In this document: one piece after another, positions 47,230 through 55,570 of the stretch
Position numbering within the stretch: the first letter of the stretch is position 1
How the letters are laid out: each line of letters opens with the position of its first letter
DNA from: Candidatus Tectimicrobiota bacterium
GTDB lineage: Bacteria > Tectomicrobia > Entotheonellia > Entotheonellales > Entotheonellaceae
NCBI GenBank assembly: GCA_026005175.1
Contig: BPKO01000006.1
Location: 174,906-238,905, forward strand
Reading direction: 5' to 3'
DNA: 64,000 nt
Translations under genes and position numbers: made by a program
The notes under the pieces: model-generated
The model's database searches: none
What the model was told of the DNA's origin: nothing
The model's input: only the letters and a program-made list of their open reading frames with translations

Positions 47230-48573
47230 TCAGGCACGCCGGCGGTACTCGCGTTTAATCTGGAACTCGGCTTTCTTCACCGCCTCTTCGGCACTCAGCT
47301 TGCCTGTGGCACACTCGGCCGCCGTGTCGGGAATGATGTACTTGTCCCACACCACCTGCGTGGCCGCCGTGGGCGTTCCCGGCCAGCCCGGAGCGTGCGT
47401 GTACCAGCCGATGTAAGGCGCAAAGTAAAACTTGGGATTCGAGGCATAGATGGGGTGCATGGTAAAGGCCTGCAAAAACGGCTGATTGTAGCCCTGGCTG
47501 GCGCGGATGAAGCGGTCTTGCTGCTCTTTCTGGAAGTGGTAGTCAAGGAATTCTTTGGCCAACTCCTGCACCGGCGACCACTTCCAGATGCCAATGACGT
47601 TGTATGCAGCGCACATGTGCCGCCCTGCCGGCCCCTTGGGCGGCATGATGTGGTTGATCACAATGTGAATGGGAATGTTCGTCCCCGGAATCAGCGCGTT
47701 GTCCTTGCGCGCCGAGTTGTACGCGCTGATGGGATTGAGAATCATCGAACACTTGCCCGAGTTGAGACACACGTTGTTGTTGCGATCATCCCACGCCAGC
47801 ACCTCGGGCTCCATGCAGTCTTCGTAGAGCGCTTTGATAAACTTGTACGCTTCCACCGTCTCCTTGGAGTTTATGGCCACCGTCTTGCCGTCGGCTTCTA
47901 CCAGCTTGCCCCCCCAGCTCCAGATGATGCCGCGCAAAATGGCGTTGGAGTCAAAAGAGTGGGCGAGCTGGATACCTACGGGGTGGCCTTTGGCTTTGAG
48001 CTTTTTGCCAATGCGGTGCACGTCTTCCCAGGTGTCGGGCAAGTCCTCGCCGATTTCCGCCACCAGGTCGGTGCGAATGGCCACCGGGAAGGAGATGAAG
48101 TACCAGGGAACAGCGCGGTAGCTGCCGTCTTCGCCCCGGCCCACCACCTGGTCGGTCCAGCCGCCGGCCCGCTGGCCAATCTTGTCAACCAGGTCGTCGA
48201 GGTTGATGAGGTGGTTGGAGTAAAGGTGAGGCTCGCCGATCCACATAAAAGTGATGTCGTGACCTTTCTGCCCTTGCACCTGGGTGGCATGCACCGCCGG
48301 AATTTGCAAGTGGGCCACGCGGTCCATGCGCACTTTGATGCCGGCCATCTTGCCGAACTCTTCGAGCTGCCGCTGGAGTTCTTCGTCCGAGGCCGGCACA
48401 AAGTGCGACCAGGTGAGCAGCTTGAGCTCGCGCTCCTGGGCCAACACCGGCGCCTGCCGCGCCAGCAGTATCCCCGCCAGCCCCGCCGAGGTGCCCAGCG
48501 AAGCGCGCAGCAGCGCCCGGCGCGACAGCATCGGGGAGGAGGGATGACCAACGAGGTCACACAGAGCACGCAT
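47230..48573 (-). CDS. Carbohydrate-type extracellular solute-binding protein, tandem copy 3 (intact)
   Basis: The only uninterrupted copy, 447 residues. A Tat-type leader (MLSRRALLRASLGTSAGLAG, near 15-34) leads to a mature protein that begins ERELKLLTWSHFVPASDEELQRQL. It has FGKMAGIKVRMDRVAHLQIPA, GEDLPDTWEDVHRIGKKLKAKGHPVGIQLAHS and SWGGKLVEADGKTVAINSKETVEAYKFIKALY, and closes with NPKFYFAPYIGWYTHAPGWPG. This is the family 1 sugar-type architecture. ATG 48573 has GGGAGGGTAAAGC upstream. It heads the operon (three binding proteins, then MalF- and MalG-like permeases). The sugar is unknown. Confidence 0.94.
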   Translation of the reverse strand: MRALCDLVGHPSSPMLSRRALLRASLGTSAGLAGILLARQAPVLAQERELKLLTWSHFVPASDEELQRQLEEFGKMAGIKVRMDRVAHLQIPAVHATQVQGQKGHDITFMWIGEPHLYSNHLINLDDLVDKIGQRAGGWTDQVVGRGEDGSYRAVPWYFISFPVAIRTDLVAEIGEDLPDTWEDVHRIGKKLKAKGHPVGIQLAHSFDSNAILRGIIWSWGGKLVEADGKTVAINSKETVEAYKFIKALYEDCMEPEVLAWDDRNNNVCLNSGKCSMILNPISAYNSARKDNALIPGTNIPIHIVINHIMPPKGPAGRHMCAAYNVIGIWKWSPVQELAKEFLDYHFQKEQQDRFIRASQGYNQPFLQAFTMHPIYASNPKFYFAPYIGWYTHAPGWPGTPTAATQVVWDKYIIPDTAAECATGKLSAEEAVKKAEFQIKREYRRRA

Positions 48574-48623
48574 GCTTTACCCTCCCTGAGAAGACCGCTT
48601 GATGAGCCAACCAGCGTCCTTTC

Positions 48624-48651
48624 GATTAACACAGCGCATCGTCCGAGTCAA
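48624..48651 (-). promoter_or_regulatory. Sigma-70 promoter before binding-protein copy 3
   Basis: On the minus strand TTGACT and TTAATC are separated by 16 bases, about 50 bases before the ATG. It matches the promoter of copy 2, showing that the duplicated unit included its control region. Confidence 0.62.
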
Positions 48652-48694
48652 CTGGAAAGCGCACGCCGGCGGCAAGCGGCGTGTACGGCGGGAG

Positions 48695-50131
48695 TTAGCG
48701 CGCAGGGATCAGTTGGCCGTTGCGGGCGAGGGACGTACAGCAAGCGGTCCGCTGCTTGGCGATATCGAGCGCCGCCACGCGGTAGGCTTCGGCAAGGGTA
48801 GGGAAGTTGAAGATGTGGTCGATGAAGGTATCCACTTCGCAGCCGGCCAGCAGCGCCATCTGCCCCAGGTGAATGAGCTCGGTGGCCCCTTCACCGATGA
48901 TTTGCACGCCCAGGAGGCGCCGCCCCTGGGCATCGGCCACCAGCTTGAGCAGGCCGTCGGTGATGCCGGCGATTTGCCCGCGGGCCAGTTCGTCAAAGCG
49001 CGCCCGGCCGACGAGGACTTGACCGTAGCGCTGGCGCGCCTGCTGCTCGCTGAAGCCGACACTGGCCAGCTCGGGAATGGTGTAAATGCCCACCGGGATC
49101 AACTCCGGCGGCTCTCCGAGCTCAAGGCCCAGGGCGTGGCGCACCGCCCGCCGCCCCTGTTCCATGGCGCAGGAGGCCAGCGCCGGGGGACCGATGACGT
49201 CGCCAACGGCATAGATGTGCGGCACCGCGGTACGGCAGTAGGCATCCACGGCGATGAAGCCGCGCTCGGTAAGGCGAAGGCCGGCGGCGGCAAGGTTGAG
49301 CCCTTCGACGTTGGCCACGCGGCCCAGGGCGCAAAGCGCCTTCTCGCTGCGCAGGGTCTCCCCGCTTTCCAGCGTGGTGACCACCGCCGCCAGCCCGTCC
49401 CAGGCCACGCGGGTCACCCGCTGCCCGCCAAGGAAGCGCCCGCCGCTGGCGGTAAAGCTCTGCACAAAGCGCTCGCTCAGCTCGGCATCGAGGAACCCCA
49501 GGGGTCGCGGGGCACGGTCGACCATCGTCACTTCTACCCCGAGGGCGGCAAAGATGGAAGCGTACTCGCTGGCAATGATGCCCGAGCCCAGCACCGTCAG
49601 GGAAGCGGGCAAGTAGAGCATGGAGAGCAGCGAGTCGCTGTCGAAAATGTGCTCGTGATCCACGGGGATCTCGGGAGGGGTGCGCGGCCGCGAGCCGGTG
49701 GCGATGACGATCACCTCGCCGGTGACCTGGCGGCGGGTGCCGTCAGGGGCCACCACTTCCAAGAGGGTAGGGGAGAGGAAGCGCGCCCGCCCGTGCCACT
49801 GCGCGACGCCGTTGCGCTGCAGCTGGTCGTGCATGAAGCGCTCGTGCGCCTGCACCACTTGGCGCAGGCGGCTGGTGAGCGTGGCCACCGCGATTTCCGG
49901 ATGCAGGCGCAGGTCGAAGAAGCCGGCACAGCGCTGCCGGAAGCCGGCCAGCGACACGGCCGTCTCCCGCAGGGTCTTGCTGGGAATGGTGCCGTAGTGC
50001 ACGCAGGCCCCCCCGACGCGGGAGCCCTGCTCGATGATCACCACCCGCCGCCCGGCCTTGGCTCCCTGGATGGCCGCCTTCTGGCCGGCAGGCCCGCTGC
50101 CGATTACCACCACGTCAAAGCGCTCGGGCAT
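48695..50131 (-). CDS. sthA: Soluble pyridine nucleotide transhydrogenase
   Basis: The 478-residue flavoprotein is of the SthA (Si-specific NAD(P)+ transhydrogenase) type, which re-oxidises NADPH with NAD+. The FAD motif is VVVIGSGPAGQKAA near residue 8. The segment that holds the redox disulfide in dihydrolipoamide dehydrogenases reads GGACVHYGTIPSKTLRE, with only one cysteine, the SthA signature. The NAD-binding motif is VLGSGIIASEYA near 190, and a dimerisation domain follows (YTIPELASVGFSEQQA). It has no His-Glu active site of lipoamide dehydrogenase. It shares one base with the stop of the HDOD gene upstream. Confidence 0.93.
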   Translation of the reverse strand: MPERFDVVVIGSGPAGQKAAIQGAKAGRRVVIIEQGSRVGGACVHYGTIPSKTLRETAVSLAGFRQRCAGFFDLRLHPEIAVATLTSRLRQVVQAHERFMHDQLQRNGVAQWHGRARFLSPTLLEVVAPDGTRRQVTGEVIVIATGSRPRTPPEIPVDHEHIFDSDSLLSMLYLPASLTVLGSGIIASEYASIFAALGVEVTMVDRAPRPLGFLDAELSERFVQSFTASGGRFLGGQRVTRVAWDGLAAVVTTLESGETLRSEKALCALGRVANVEGLNLAAAGLRLTERGFIAVDAYCRTAVPHIYAVGDVIGPPALASCAMEQGRRAVRHALGLELGEPPELIPVGIYTIPELASVGFSEQQARQRYGQVLVGRARFDELARGQIAGITDGLLKLVADAQGRRLLGVQIIGEGATELIHLGQMALLAGCEVDTFIDHIFNFPTLAEAYRVAALDIAKQRTACCTSLARNGQLIPAR

Positions 50132-50997
50132 CAGGCAAAGGCCTCCACCAGCTGCAGCATCGCCTCGCGCTTGGCGAGCAGACTCTCAACGTCTTCGGGA
50201 TAAAAGTCCAGCTCGGGCAGCACCGGGTGCTGCCGTACGCTTTCCACGTCAAAGACCTCGGGCTGCAGCAAGTGATAAGAGAGGACATCGGCGAGGCGGG
50301 TGATCATGACCGCCTCGTTGCACGCCGGCGTCACCAGGTACTCGTGGTGGTAGGCAATGCTCTCGATGACGTGCGGCGGCAGTTCCCAGCGGCGCGCCAG
50401 CCGCTCGCCCACCCGGGTGTGGTACGCCTCAAGAAGCGCCTCCACGATACCCGGCTCGAGGAAAGCGCCGCACGCTTTCTGCACGTCGACCAGCGCCTGC
50501 AAGATGACCGGCTTGCCCACGTCGTGCAGCAGGCCGCAGAGAAAGGCCCCTTCCACGTTGCTGCGCCGCATGCGGGCGATTTCCTTGGCATAGGCGGCAG
50601 CGCCCACGGCGTGCCGCCACAAGGCCCGCAGCTCGCACTCGTAGCCGGGGACGTCAAAAACGCGGCTCTGCAGGGCAACGGCAAAGACGATCTCGCAGAG
50701 CTGGGCAATCCCCAGGCGGCTCACCGCCTGCTGCAACGAGACGATGGGCATGCGCGGCAAATAAGCGGGCGAGTTGGCCACGCGCAGCACGTGTCCGGCC
50801 AGGGCCTGGTCGCGGTGAATCAGGGTGGCGAGCTTGCGCGCATCGGTCTCGTCGGCGGTGCTCAGCTCCAGCACTTCCCAGACCACGTCGGGCAAAAGCG
50901 GCAGCTCGAGCTCCTCGCCCTCTAGGCGGCGCAAGAGGGCGGTGCGCACCTCGGCGGGCAGGGCGGCCACTTCCTGAACAAGCGCGCTTTCGTGCAT
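50131..50997 (-). CDS. HDOD domain protein
   Basis: The 288-residue protein consists mainly of one HDOD domain (residues 25-220). It carries LPLLPDVVWEVLELSTADETDARKLATLIHRDQALAGHVLRVANSPAY, the conserved SLQQAVSRLGIAQL helix and the HD-derived HDVGKP segment. Such domains are usually regulatory, linked to signalling or cell-cycle control. The partly kept HD residues do not prove hydrolase activity. ATG 50997 has GAGGGAGAACC upstream. It lies just before sthA and may be co-transcribed, though no functional link is evident. Confidence 0.87.
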   Translation of the reverse strand: MHESALVQEVAALPAEVRTALLRRLEGEELELPLLPDVVWEVLELSTADETDARKLATLIHRDQALAGHVLRVANSPAYLPRMPIVSLQQAVSRLGIAQLCEIVFAVALQSRVFDVPGYECELRALWRHAVGAAAYAKEIARMRRSNVEGAFLCGLLHDVGKPVILQALVDVQKACGAFLEPGIVEALLEAYHTRVGERLARRWELPPHVIESIAYHHEYLVTPACNEAVMITRLADVLSYHLLQPEVFDVESVRQHPVLPELDFYPEDVESLLAKREAMLQLVEAFA

Positions 50998-51067
50998 GAT
51001 GGCGGTTCTCCCTCGACGGCGTGATGGCGGTCTCTGTCGTATGCATCGGCAGCGCAAGCGGAGAACT

Positions 51068-51089
51068 TGAGGAAGTGGCCGCTTCCTCA
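51068..51089. promoter_or_regulatory. 8-bp hairpin in the gap upstream of the HDOD gene
   Basis: TGAGGAAG and CTTCCTCA form a perfect inverted repeat with a 6-base loop. It lies between the nitrate/taurine-type operon and the HDOD gene and may end transcription of the former. There is no T tract. Confidence 0.3.
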
Positions 51090-51129
51090 GCGCCGGACGC
51101 GAAAGCGCTCCCCACAGGTTAAGCGCACC

Positions 51130-51297
51130 TCAGGCTCTTCCGGCGGCAGCGAGCCCCCGTATGACCTCTGCGGCCGGGGTTATCCAGCCAAACTTCATGG
51201 CGAAGTTCTTCAGCGTGGCCGCGTGCAGGTCGGGCGCAAACAACGACACGGCATCGGCGACGAGGGTGGTCAGGGAGCCGTGGTGGAAGGCTTCACT
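51130..51297 (-). pseudogene. Short coding-like remnant downstream of an ABC permease gene
   Basis: The 300 bases between the permease and HDOD genes hold no complete gene. On the minus strand, in frame with the permease but after its stop, 55 codons read like real protein (for example SLTTLVADAVSLFAPDLH and NFAMKFGWITPAAEVIRGL). There is no good start codon. I cannot identify the family; it may be the 3' remnant of a lost gene. Confidence 0.25.
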
Positions 51298-52071
51298 CTA
51301 CAGCTGGCGCACCTGCGTTTCCACGTGCCAGTGGAGCAGCAGGCGGCGCGTCCAGGCAACAACGCGCATGGTACCGTAGCCAAGCAGGGAGACGGTGACG
51401 ATGCCGGCAAAGACGCCGCGCGAATCGGCAAAGCGCTGCGCCAGCATCATGGCGTCGCCCAGACCGCCGCCGCCCAGCAGCATCTCCGTCACAAAGACGA
51501 CAATAAAGCAGATGGGCAGGGCGATCTGGGCGCCGTTGAGCACCTGGGGCAGGGCGGCGGGCAGCACCACTTTCCACAGCAGCCGCACCTCACCAGTGCC
51601 CAGGTTGCGGGCCGACCACAGCAGGGAGCGGTCGACCCCCAAGGCCCCAAGATAGGTGGCGCTCAGAATGGGGAAGATGCCTTCCAGGGTGGCCATGGCG
51701 ATCTTGGGCAGCTCGTGCAGGCCAAACCAGAGCATAAAGACCTGGACAAAGACGATTTTGGGGGCCGGAAAGCCCACCGCCAGCAGCGGCTCGCAGAACC
51801 AGCGCACGCCGCGCACCCGCCCCATGGCCAGCCCCAGGGGCACGGCGATGAGCAGGGCAAGGGCAAAGCTGACGAGCGTGCGGTAGAGGCTCAGCGCCAG
51901 GTGCCAGGCCAAGTCACCGGCCAGCAGCTGCTGCCCCAGGCGCCAGGCAATGGCCGAAGGGGCCGGCAGCAGAAAGGGGGTTACCAGCCCGGCGCGGCAC
52001 ACCCCTTCCCAAGCCAGCAGCAGCCCGTAGACGGTTGCCGCCGGCGAGAGCCCGCGCCACAGGCGCCTCAC
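51298..52071 (-). CDS. Nitrate/sulfonate/taurine-type ABC transporter permease (second copy)
   Basis: A 257-residue TauC/SsuC-type permease. It begins with GTG 52071, which overlaps the stop of the previous permease (GTGA). It has TM segments from residue 10, the block VPLGLAMGRVRGVRWFCEPLLAVGFPAPKIVFVQVFMLWFGLHELPKI and the coupling loop LWSARNLGTGEVRLLWKVVLPAALPQVLNGAQIAL. It is related to, but clearly diverged from, the permease at 52068-52823, so the transporter may use a heterodimeric channel, unusual for this class. Confidence 0.9.
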   Translation of the reverse strand: MRRLWRGLSPAATVYGLLLAWEGVCRAGLVTPFLLPAPSAIAWRLGQQLLAGDLAWHLALSLYRTLVSFALALLIAVPLGLAMGRVRGVRWFCEPLLAVGFPAPKIVFVQVFMLWFGLHELPKIAMATLEGIFPILSATYLGALGVDRSLLWSARNLGTGEVRLLWKVVLPAALPQVLNGAQIALPICFIVVFVTEMLLGGGGLGDAMMLAQRFADSRGVFAGIVTVSLLGYGTMRVVAWTRRLLLHWHVETQVRQL

Positions 52072-52823
52072 CGCCCTTCCTCCAGGTGCCAGACGAGCAG
52101 GCGGCGCATGCCCTGTACGTAGAGGCGATCGGCCCCAAAGCCCAGCAGCACCACGGTGAGCACCACGGCAAACATCTCCTCGTAAGCGCCGCTTTCCCCC
52201 AGAAAGAAGCACAAGTAGCCCAGCCCCGCCCGCGCCGCCAGGATCTCGGAAGTCACCAGCAAAATAAACGAAATGGAAAGTGCCATGCGGATACCGCCGA
52301 GGATGTCGGGCAGCGCCGCTGGCACAATGACCCGCCACAGCAAGCGGTGGCGCGGCGTGCCCAGGTTGGTGGCTGACCACAGCAGGTAGGGGTCGACGCC
52401 ACGGGCGCCGTTGAGGCTGCTGATGACCACGGGAATGAGGCAGCCCACGAAAATCACCGCGATTTTCGAGGCATGGCCGATGCCCAGCCAGAGCATGAAC
52501 ACCGGGATGAGGGCCTGCTTGGGCACGGGATAGCTGAGGGCCAGCAGCGGCTCGCAGGCGCGGCGCAGGCGGGGAACCCAGGCCATGCCGATGCCCAGCG
52601 GCACGCCCACGGCGACGCTGAGGGAAAATCCCGTGGCTTCACGCCACAGCGAGGTAACAAGGTGCGGCAGCAGATCGCCTCCCCACCAGAAGGCCGCCCA
52701 GCGTTCGAGCACGCGGTCAAGCGGCGGCAGCACTTCCGGAGGCAGCAGGCCGCCGCGGGTGAGCCCTTCCCACAGCAGCGCCAGGACGAGCAGCGGCACG
52801 CCGCGCCAGAGCCGCCCGCCCAC
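52068..52823 (-). CDS. Nitrate/sulfonate/taurine-type ABC transporter permease (first copy)
   Basis: A 251-residue TauC/SsuC-type permease that starts with GTG 52823, preceded by GGAGGCGGCGAA. It has VPLGIGMAWVPRLRRACEPLLALSYPVPKQALIPVFMLWLGIGHASKI and the coupling loop LWSATNLGTPRHRLLWRVIVPAALPDILGGIRMAL. It lies between the ATPase gene and the second permease gene in one operon. Confidence 0.91.
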   Translation of the reverse strand: MGGRLWRGVPLLVLALLWEGLTRGGLLPPEVLPPLDRVLERWAAFWWGGDLLPHLVTSLWREATGFSLSVAVGVPLGIGMAWVPRLRRACEPLLALSYPVPKQALIPVFMLWLGIGHASKIAVIFVGCLIPVVISSLNGARGVDPYLLWSATNLGTPRHRLLWRVIVPAALPDILGGIRMALSISFILLVTSEILAARAGLGYLCFFLGESGAYEEMFAVVLTVVLLGFGADRLYVQGMRRLLVWHLEEGR

Positions 52824-52835
52824 TTCGCCGCCTCC

Positions 52836-53627
52836 TTACTCACCCAGCGCCGCGCTTTTTTCCACTTCCTCGCGCACCAGCGCCCACACGGCGTTGGCTT
52901 TGGCCACCAGCTCTTCGGATTCGAGCAGCTCGTGGCGCCGCGCTGCTGCCGACAGGCGGGTGTCGACAATGGCCTTGATGCGGCCGGGCCGCGCCGTCAT
53001 CACCGCCACCCGGTCGGCCAGGTAGACCGCCTCGCGCACGTCGTGGGTCACAAAAACCACCGTCTTTTTCTTGCGCTCCCACAGCGCAAGCAGCTCTTCC
53101 TGCATCAGGCGACGCGTCTGGGCATCAAGGGCCCCAAAGGGCTCGTCCATGAGCAGCACCGCCGGGTCAAGGGCCAGGGTGCGGGCAATGGCCACGCGCT
53201 GCTTCATGCCGCCCGAGAGCTGGTGCGGGTAGCTGTTTTCGAAGCCGGTGAGCTTCATCTGCGCGATGTAGTGGCGGGCGAGGCGCTCACGTTCGGCTCG
53301 CGGTACCTTGCGCTCTTCCAGGCCGTAAAGGATGTTGCCTTTTACCGTCTTCCAGGGAAAGAGGGCAAAGTGCTGGAAGACGATGCCACAGTCGCGCTGC
53401 GGGCCGCGAATCGGCCGCCCGTCAAGAAGGAGCTCGCCGGCCGTGGCATCGAGAAAGCCGGCCATCAGGTAAAGCAGCGTGCTCTTGCCACAGCCGCTGG
53501 GGCCAACGATGGCCAGAAACTCGTTCTCGTAGACCTGCAAGTCGAGGCCGGCCAGGGCGGGCACCGCCTCCCCTTTATCCCGCGGGTAGACTTTGTACAG
53601 GCCGCGCGCCTCGATTTTGACCGCCAC
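52836..53627 (-). CDS. Nitrate/sulfonate/taurine-type ABC transporter ATP-binding protein
   Basis: The 263-residue ATPase has Walker [15 protein letters not shown] near residue 42, a Q-loop ([15 protein letters not shown]), the ABC signature [13 protein letters not shown] and Walker [17 protein letters not shown], followed by [16 protein letters not shown]. This is the TauB/SsuB pattern. It is the only importer other than the liv system in the window that has its own ATPase. It starts 9 bases after the binding-protein gene stops. Confidence 0.95.
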   Translation of the reverse strand: MAVKIEARGLYKVYPRDKGEAVPALAGLDLQVYENEFLAIVGPSGCGKSTLLYLMAGFLDATAGELLLDGRPIRGPQRDCGIVFQHFALFPWKTVKGNILYGLEERKVPRAERERLARHYIAQMKLTGFENSYPHQLSGGMKQRVAIARTLALDPAVLLMDEPFGALDAQTRRLMQEELLALWERKKKTVVFVTHDVREAVYLADRVAVMTARPGRIKAIVDTRLSAAARRHELLESEELVAKANAVWALVREEVEKSAALGE

Positions 53628-53636
53628 GCGCCCCCC

Positions 53637-54647
53637 TCACTGGCCGGCGAGCCGCTTTTTGGCCTCACGGACAAAGGAAAGGTCGAGGTAGGGCCGAAGG
53701 TCGAGCCGCCGCGGAATAAAGCCCATCTCGTAGAGCACGTCCACGTTGCCCTGCAGCATGGCGGCATCGACCAAGCCATCGGGATCCCGGTAGTAGTCCT
53801 CGGCGGTGAGGAACCAGTCGGCAAAGGCGGCTTCGGGGCGCTTGGTGAAGGCCGCGGCCAGCCGCACCGCTTCTTCGCGGTGGGCCGGGTCGAGCATCCA
53901 GCGCCAGAAAATGAGGAAGTCGGTAAAGAAGTCCTGCACCACCTCGCGGTGCTGCTGCAAGAACGCCGTGCGCCCCACAAGAAACACCAGCTGCGTGGGG
54001 CCCATGGCCTGCGCCACGTCGAAAATGGGGCGAATGCCGCCCTTGCGGCTGGCGATGCTCCAGAAGGGCTGCACCAGGCAGGCAGCGTCAATTTTGCCCT
54101 GGCGCAGCATGGCTTCCTGGTGGGGAAAGGCCACTTCCACGATGCGGTAGTCGCGCTTGTCGAGCAGGCCGTGCTTTTTTAGCATCACCCGCAAGGCAAG
54201 GTCGACGGCGGTGCCAAAGGCGTTGATGCCGATGGTTTTGCCGCGCAAGTCGGCGACGGTCTTGATGTCCGAGTCCTCGCGCACCGCCCACTTGTCGGCA
54301 AAGTGGCCAGGAACGCCCGACTTGAGATCCTCGGCGAGGATCCGGAGGTCAAGGCCGGCATTGAGCACCGCCAGGGCAAAGCTCGAGTAAGCGAGGTTGC
54401 CCAGGTCGAGCTGCCCGGCGGCAAAGGCGGTGATCATCGGCGAGGTGCCGCGGAAGCGAATCAGCTCTACCGTGTACGACTTGCCATAGTGCTTGAGGAT
54501 GTCGGTCTTCTGCCCGAACAGCGAAATGAGCTCGAGTGCCGGTACCGTGTACGAAATGCGGATGGGGAGGGGGTCGGCCGCGGCCGGCCGCAGCCCTGCC
54601 CACAGCAGGAAGCCAACAACGAGCCCGCAGATCCCGCGCCATGCCAT
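53637..54647 (-). CDS. Nitrate/sulfonate/taurine-type (NMT1/SsuA-like) substrate-binding protein
   Basis: A 336-residue periplasmic binding protein. The signal peptide is MAWRGICGLVVGFLLWAGLRPAAA. The mature protein has the class pattern IRISYTVPALELISLFGQKTDIL, SPMITAFAAGQLDLGNLAYSSFALAVLNAG and DLRGKTIGINAFGTAVDLALRVMLKKHGL. Start 54647 was chosen because GAGGAGGGACTGCC precedes it and the signal peptide begins there; a much longer open frame upstream is not coding-like. It heads a four-gene operon. The ligand could be a sulfonate, nitrate or a pyrimidine precursor. Confidence 0.92.
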   Translation of the reverse strand: MAWRGICGLVVGFLLWAGLRPAAADPLPIRISYTVPALELISLFGQKTDILKHYGKSYTVELIRFRGTSPMITAFAAGQLDLGNLAYSSFALAVLNAGLDLRILAEDLKSGVPGHFADKWAVREDSDIKTVADLRGKTIGINAFGTAVDLALRVMLKKHGLLDKRDYRIVEVAFPHQEAMLRQGKIDAACLVQPFWSIASRKGGIRPIFDVAQAMGPTQLVFLVGRTAFLQQHREVVQDFFTDFLIFWRWMLDPAHREEAVRLAAAFTKRPEAAFADWFLTAEDYYRDPDGLVDAAMLQGNVDVLYEMGFIPRRLDLRPYLDLSFVREAKKRLAGQ

Positions 54648-54696
54648 GGCAGTCCCTCCTCGCAGCGGGTGACCGGTTGCGCGCACGCGCCAGCCC

Positions 54697-54724
54697 AGTG
54701 TATACCACGCGGTGGCGATGTCAA
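54697..54724 (-). promoter_or_regulatory. Sigma-70 promoter of the nitrate/taurine-type importer operon
   Basis: On the minus strand TTGACA and TACACT are separated by 16 bases, 50 bases before the binding-protein ATG. Confidence 0.65.
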
Positions 54725-54752
54725 TGGGCGGGTCTTGCCCGGAGGCGGGCAC

Positions 54753-55565
54753 ATGCGCGATGCCGAGTGCGTGGCCTTTCTGCGCTGGGCGCTGCCGCAG
54801 CTGCACTTGCACTGGCCGGGGTTTCGCCGCGTGCGGCGCCAGGTGTGCAAGCGCCTCGCGCGGCGCCTGCGCGCCCTGGGGCTCGGCGAGGTGGCGCAGT
54901 ACCGGCAGTACTTGCTGGCGCAGCCGCAGGAGTGGGCGGTACTCGACCGCCTCTGCCACATCAGCATCTCGCGCTTTTACCGCGACGCCGAGGTCTTTGC
55001 GGCCCTCGCGTCGCCGCTGGCGGCGCTGGCCTGCCAGGCGCAGCAGCAAGGAGAACGCACGCTGTGGTGCTGGAGCGCCGGCTGCGCTTCCGGGGAAGAG
55101 GCGTACAGCCTGGTGCTGCTGTGGGCCTTTGTGCTGCAAGGGCGCTTCCCGGCGCTGCGCCTGCGGGTAGTGGCCACCGACGCCGACGTGGCGCTCTTGC
55201 GCCGCGCGCGCCGCGCTTGCTACCCGGCGAGCAGCGTGCGCGGCCTGCCGCCGGCGTGGCAAGCGCAGGCGTTTGCTCCCTGCCGCGGCGGCTTCTGCCT
55301 GCGCCCTGCTTACCGCGACCCGGTGCTGCTGTGCGCCCAGGACTTGCGCTGCGACGCACCGCAGCGGCGCTTCTGGCTCATCCTTTGCCGCAACGTGGCC
55401 TTTACGTACTTCGTGCCGGCGCTGCAGCGCGAGGTGCTGCGGCGCCTCGTCACGCACCTCTTTGCCGGCGGCCTGCTGCTCATCGGCGCCCGCGAGGCCC
55501 TGCCGGTGGCCTGCCCTGAGCTTGCCGCAGTGGAGGGGGTGCCGGGGCTTTTCCGCCGCCGCTGA
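54753..55565 (+). CDS. CheR-type protein-glutamate methyltransferase
   Basis: The 270-residue protein has the N-terminal helical domain of CheR (RRVRRQVCKRLARRLRALGLGEVAQYRQYL, near residues 20-50) and the SAM-binding domain with WCWSAGCASGEEAYSLVLL near 105-125 and LILCRNVAFTYF near 210-220. The length is that of a plain CheR. No chemoreceptor, CheB or CheA gene lies nearby, so its partner is unknown. The ATG follows GGAGGCGGGC. It is divergent from the importer operon and convergent with gdhA, with 5 bases between the stops. Confidence 0.88.
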   Translation: MRDAECVAFLRWALPQLHLHWPGFRRVRRQVCKRLARRLRALGLGEVAQYRQYLLAQPQEWAVLDRLCHISISRFYRDAEVFAALASPLAALACQAQQQGERTLWCWSAGCASGEEAYSLVLLWAFVLQGRFPALRLRVVATDADVALLRRARRACYPASSVRGLPPAWQAQAFAPCRGGFCLRPAYRDPVLLCAQDLRCDAPQRRFWLILCRNVAFTYFVPALQREVLRRLVTHLFAGGLLLIGAREALPVACPELAAVEGVPGLFRRR

Positions 55566-55570
55566 ACCCC

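Larger units (their letters stand above)
44292..48573 (-). repeat. Three tandem copies of a binding-protein gene
   Basis: Copies at 44292-45603, 45751-47095 and 47230-48573 are in the same orientation. Long blocks in the middle (for example around 44740-44900, 46245-46400 and 47695-47850) are almost identical at DNA level, while the segments after the leader and the C-terminal thirds differ. The pattern suggests duplication followed by divergence or gene conversion. Confidence 0.9.
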
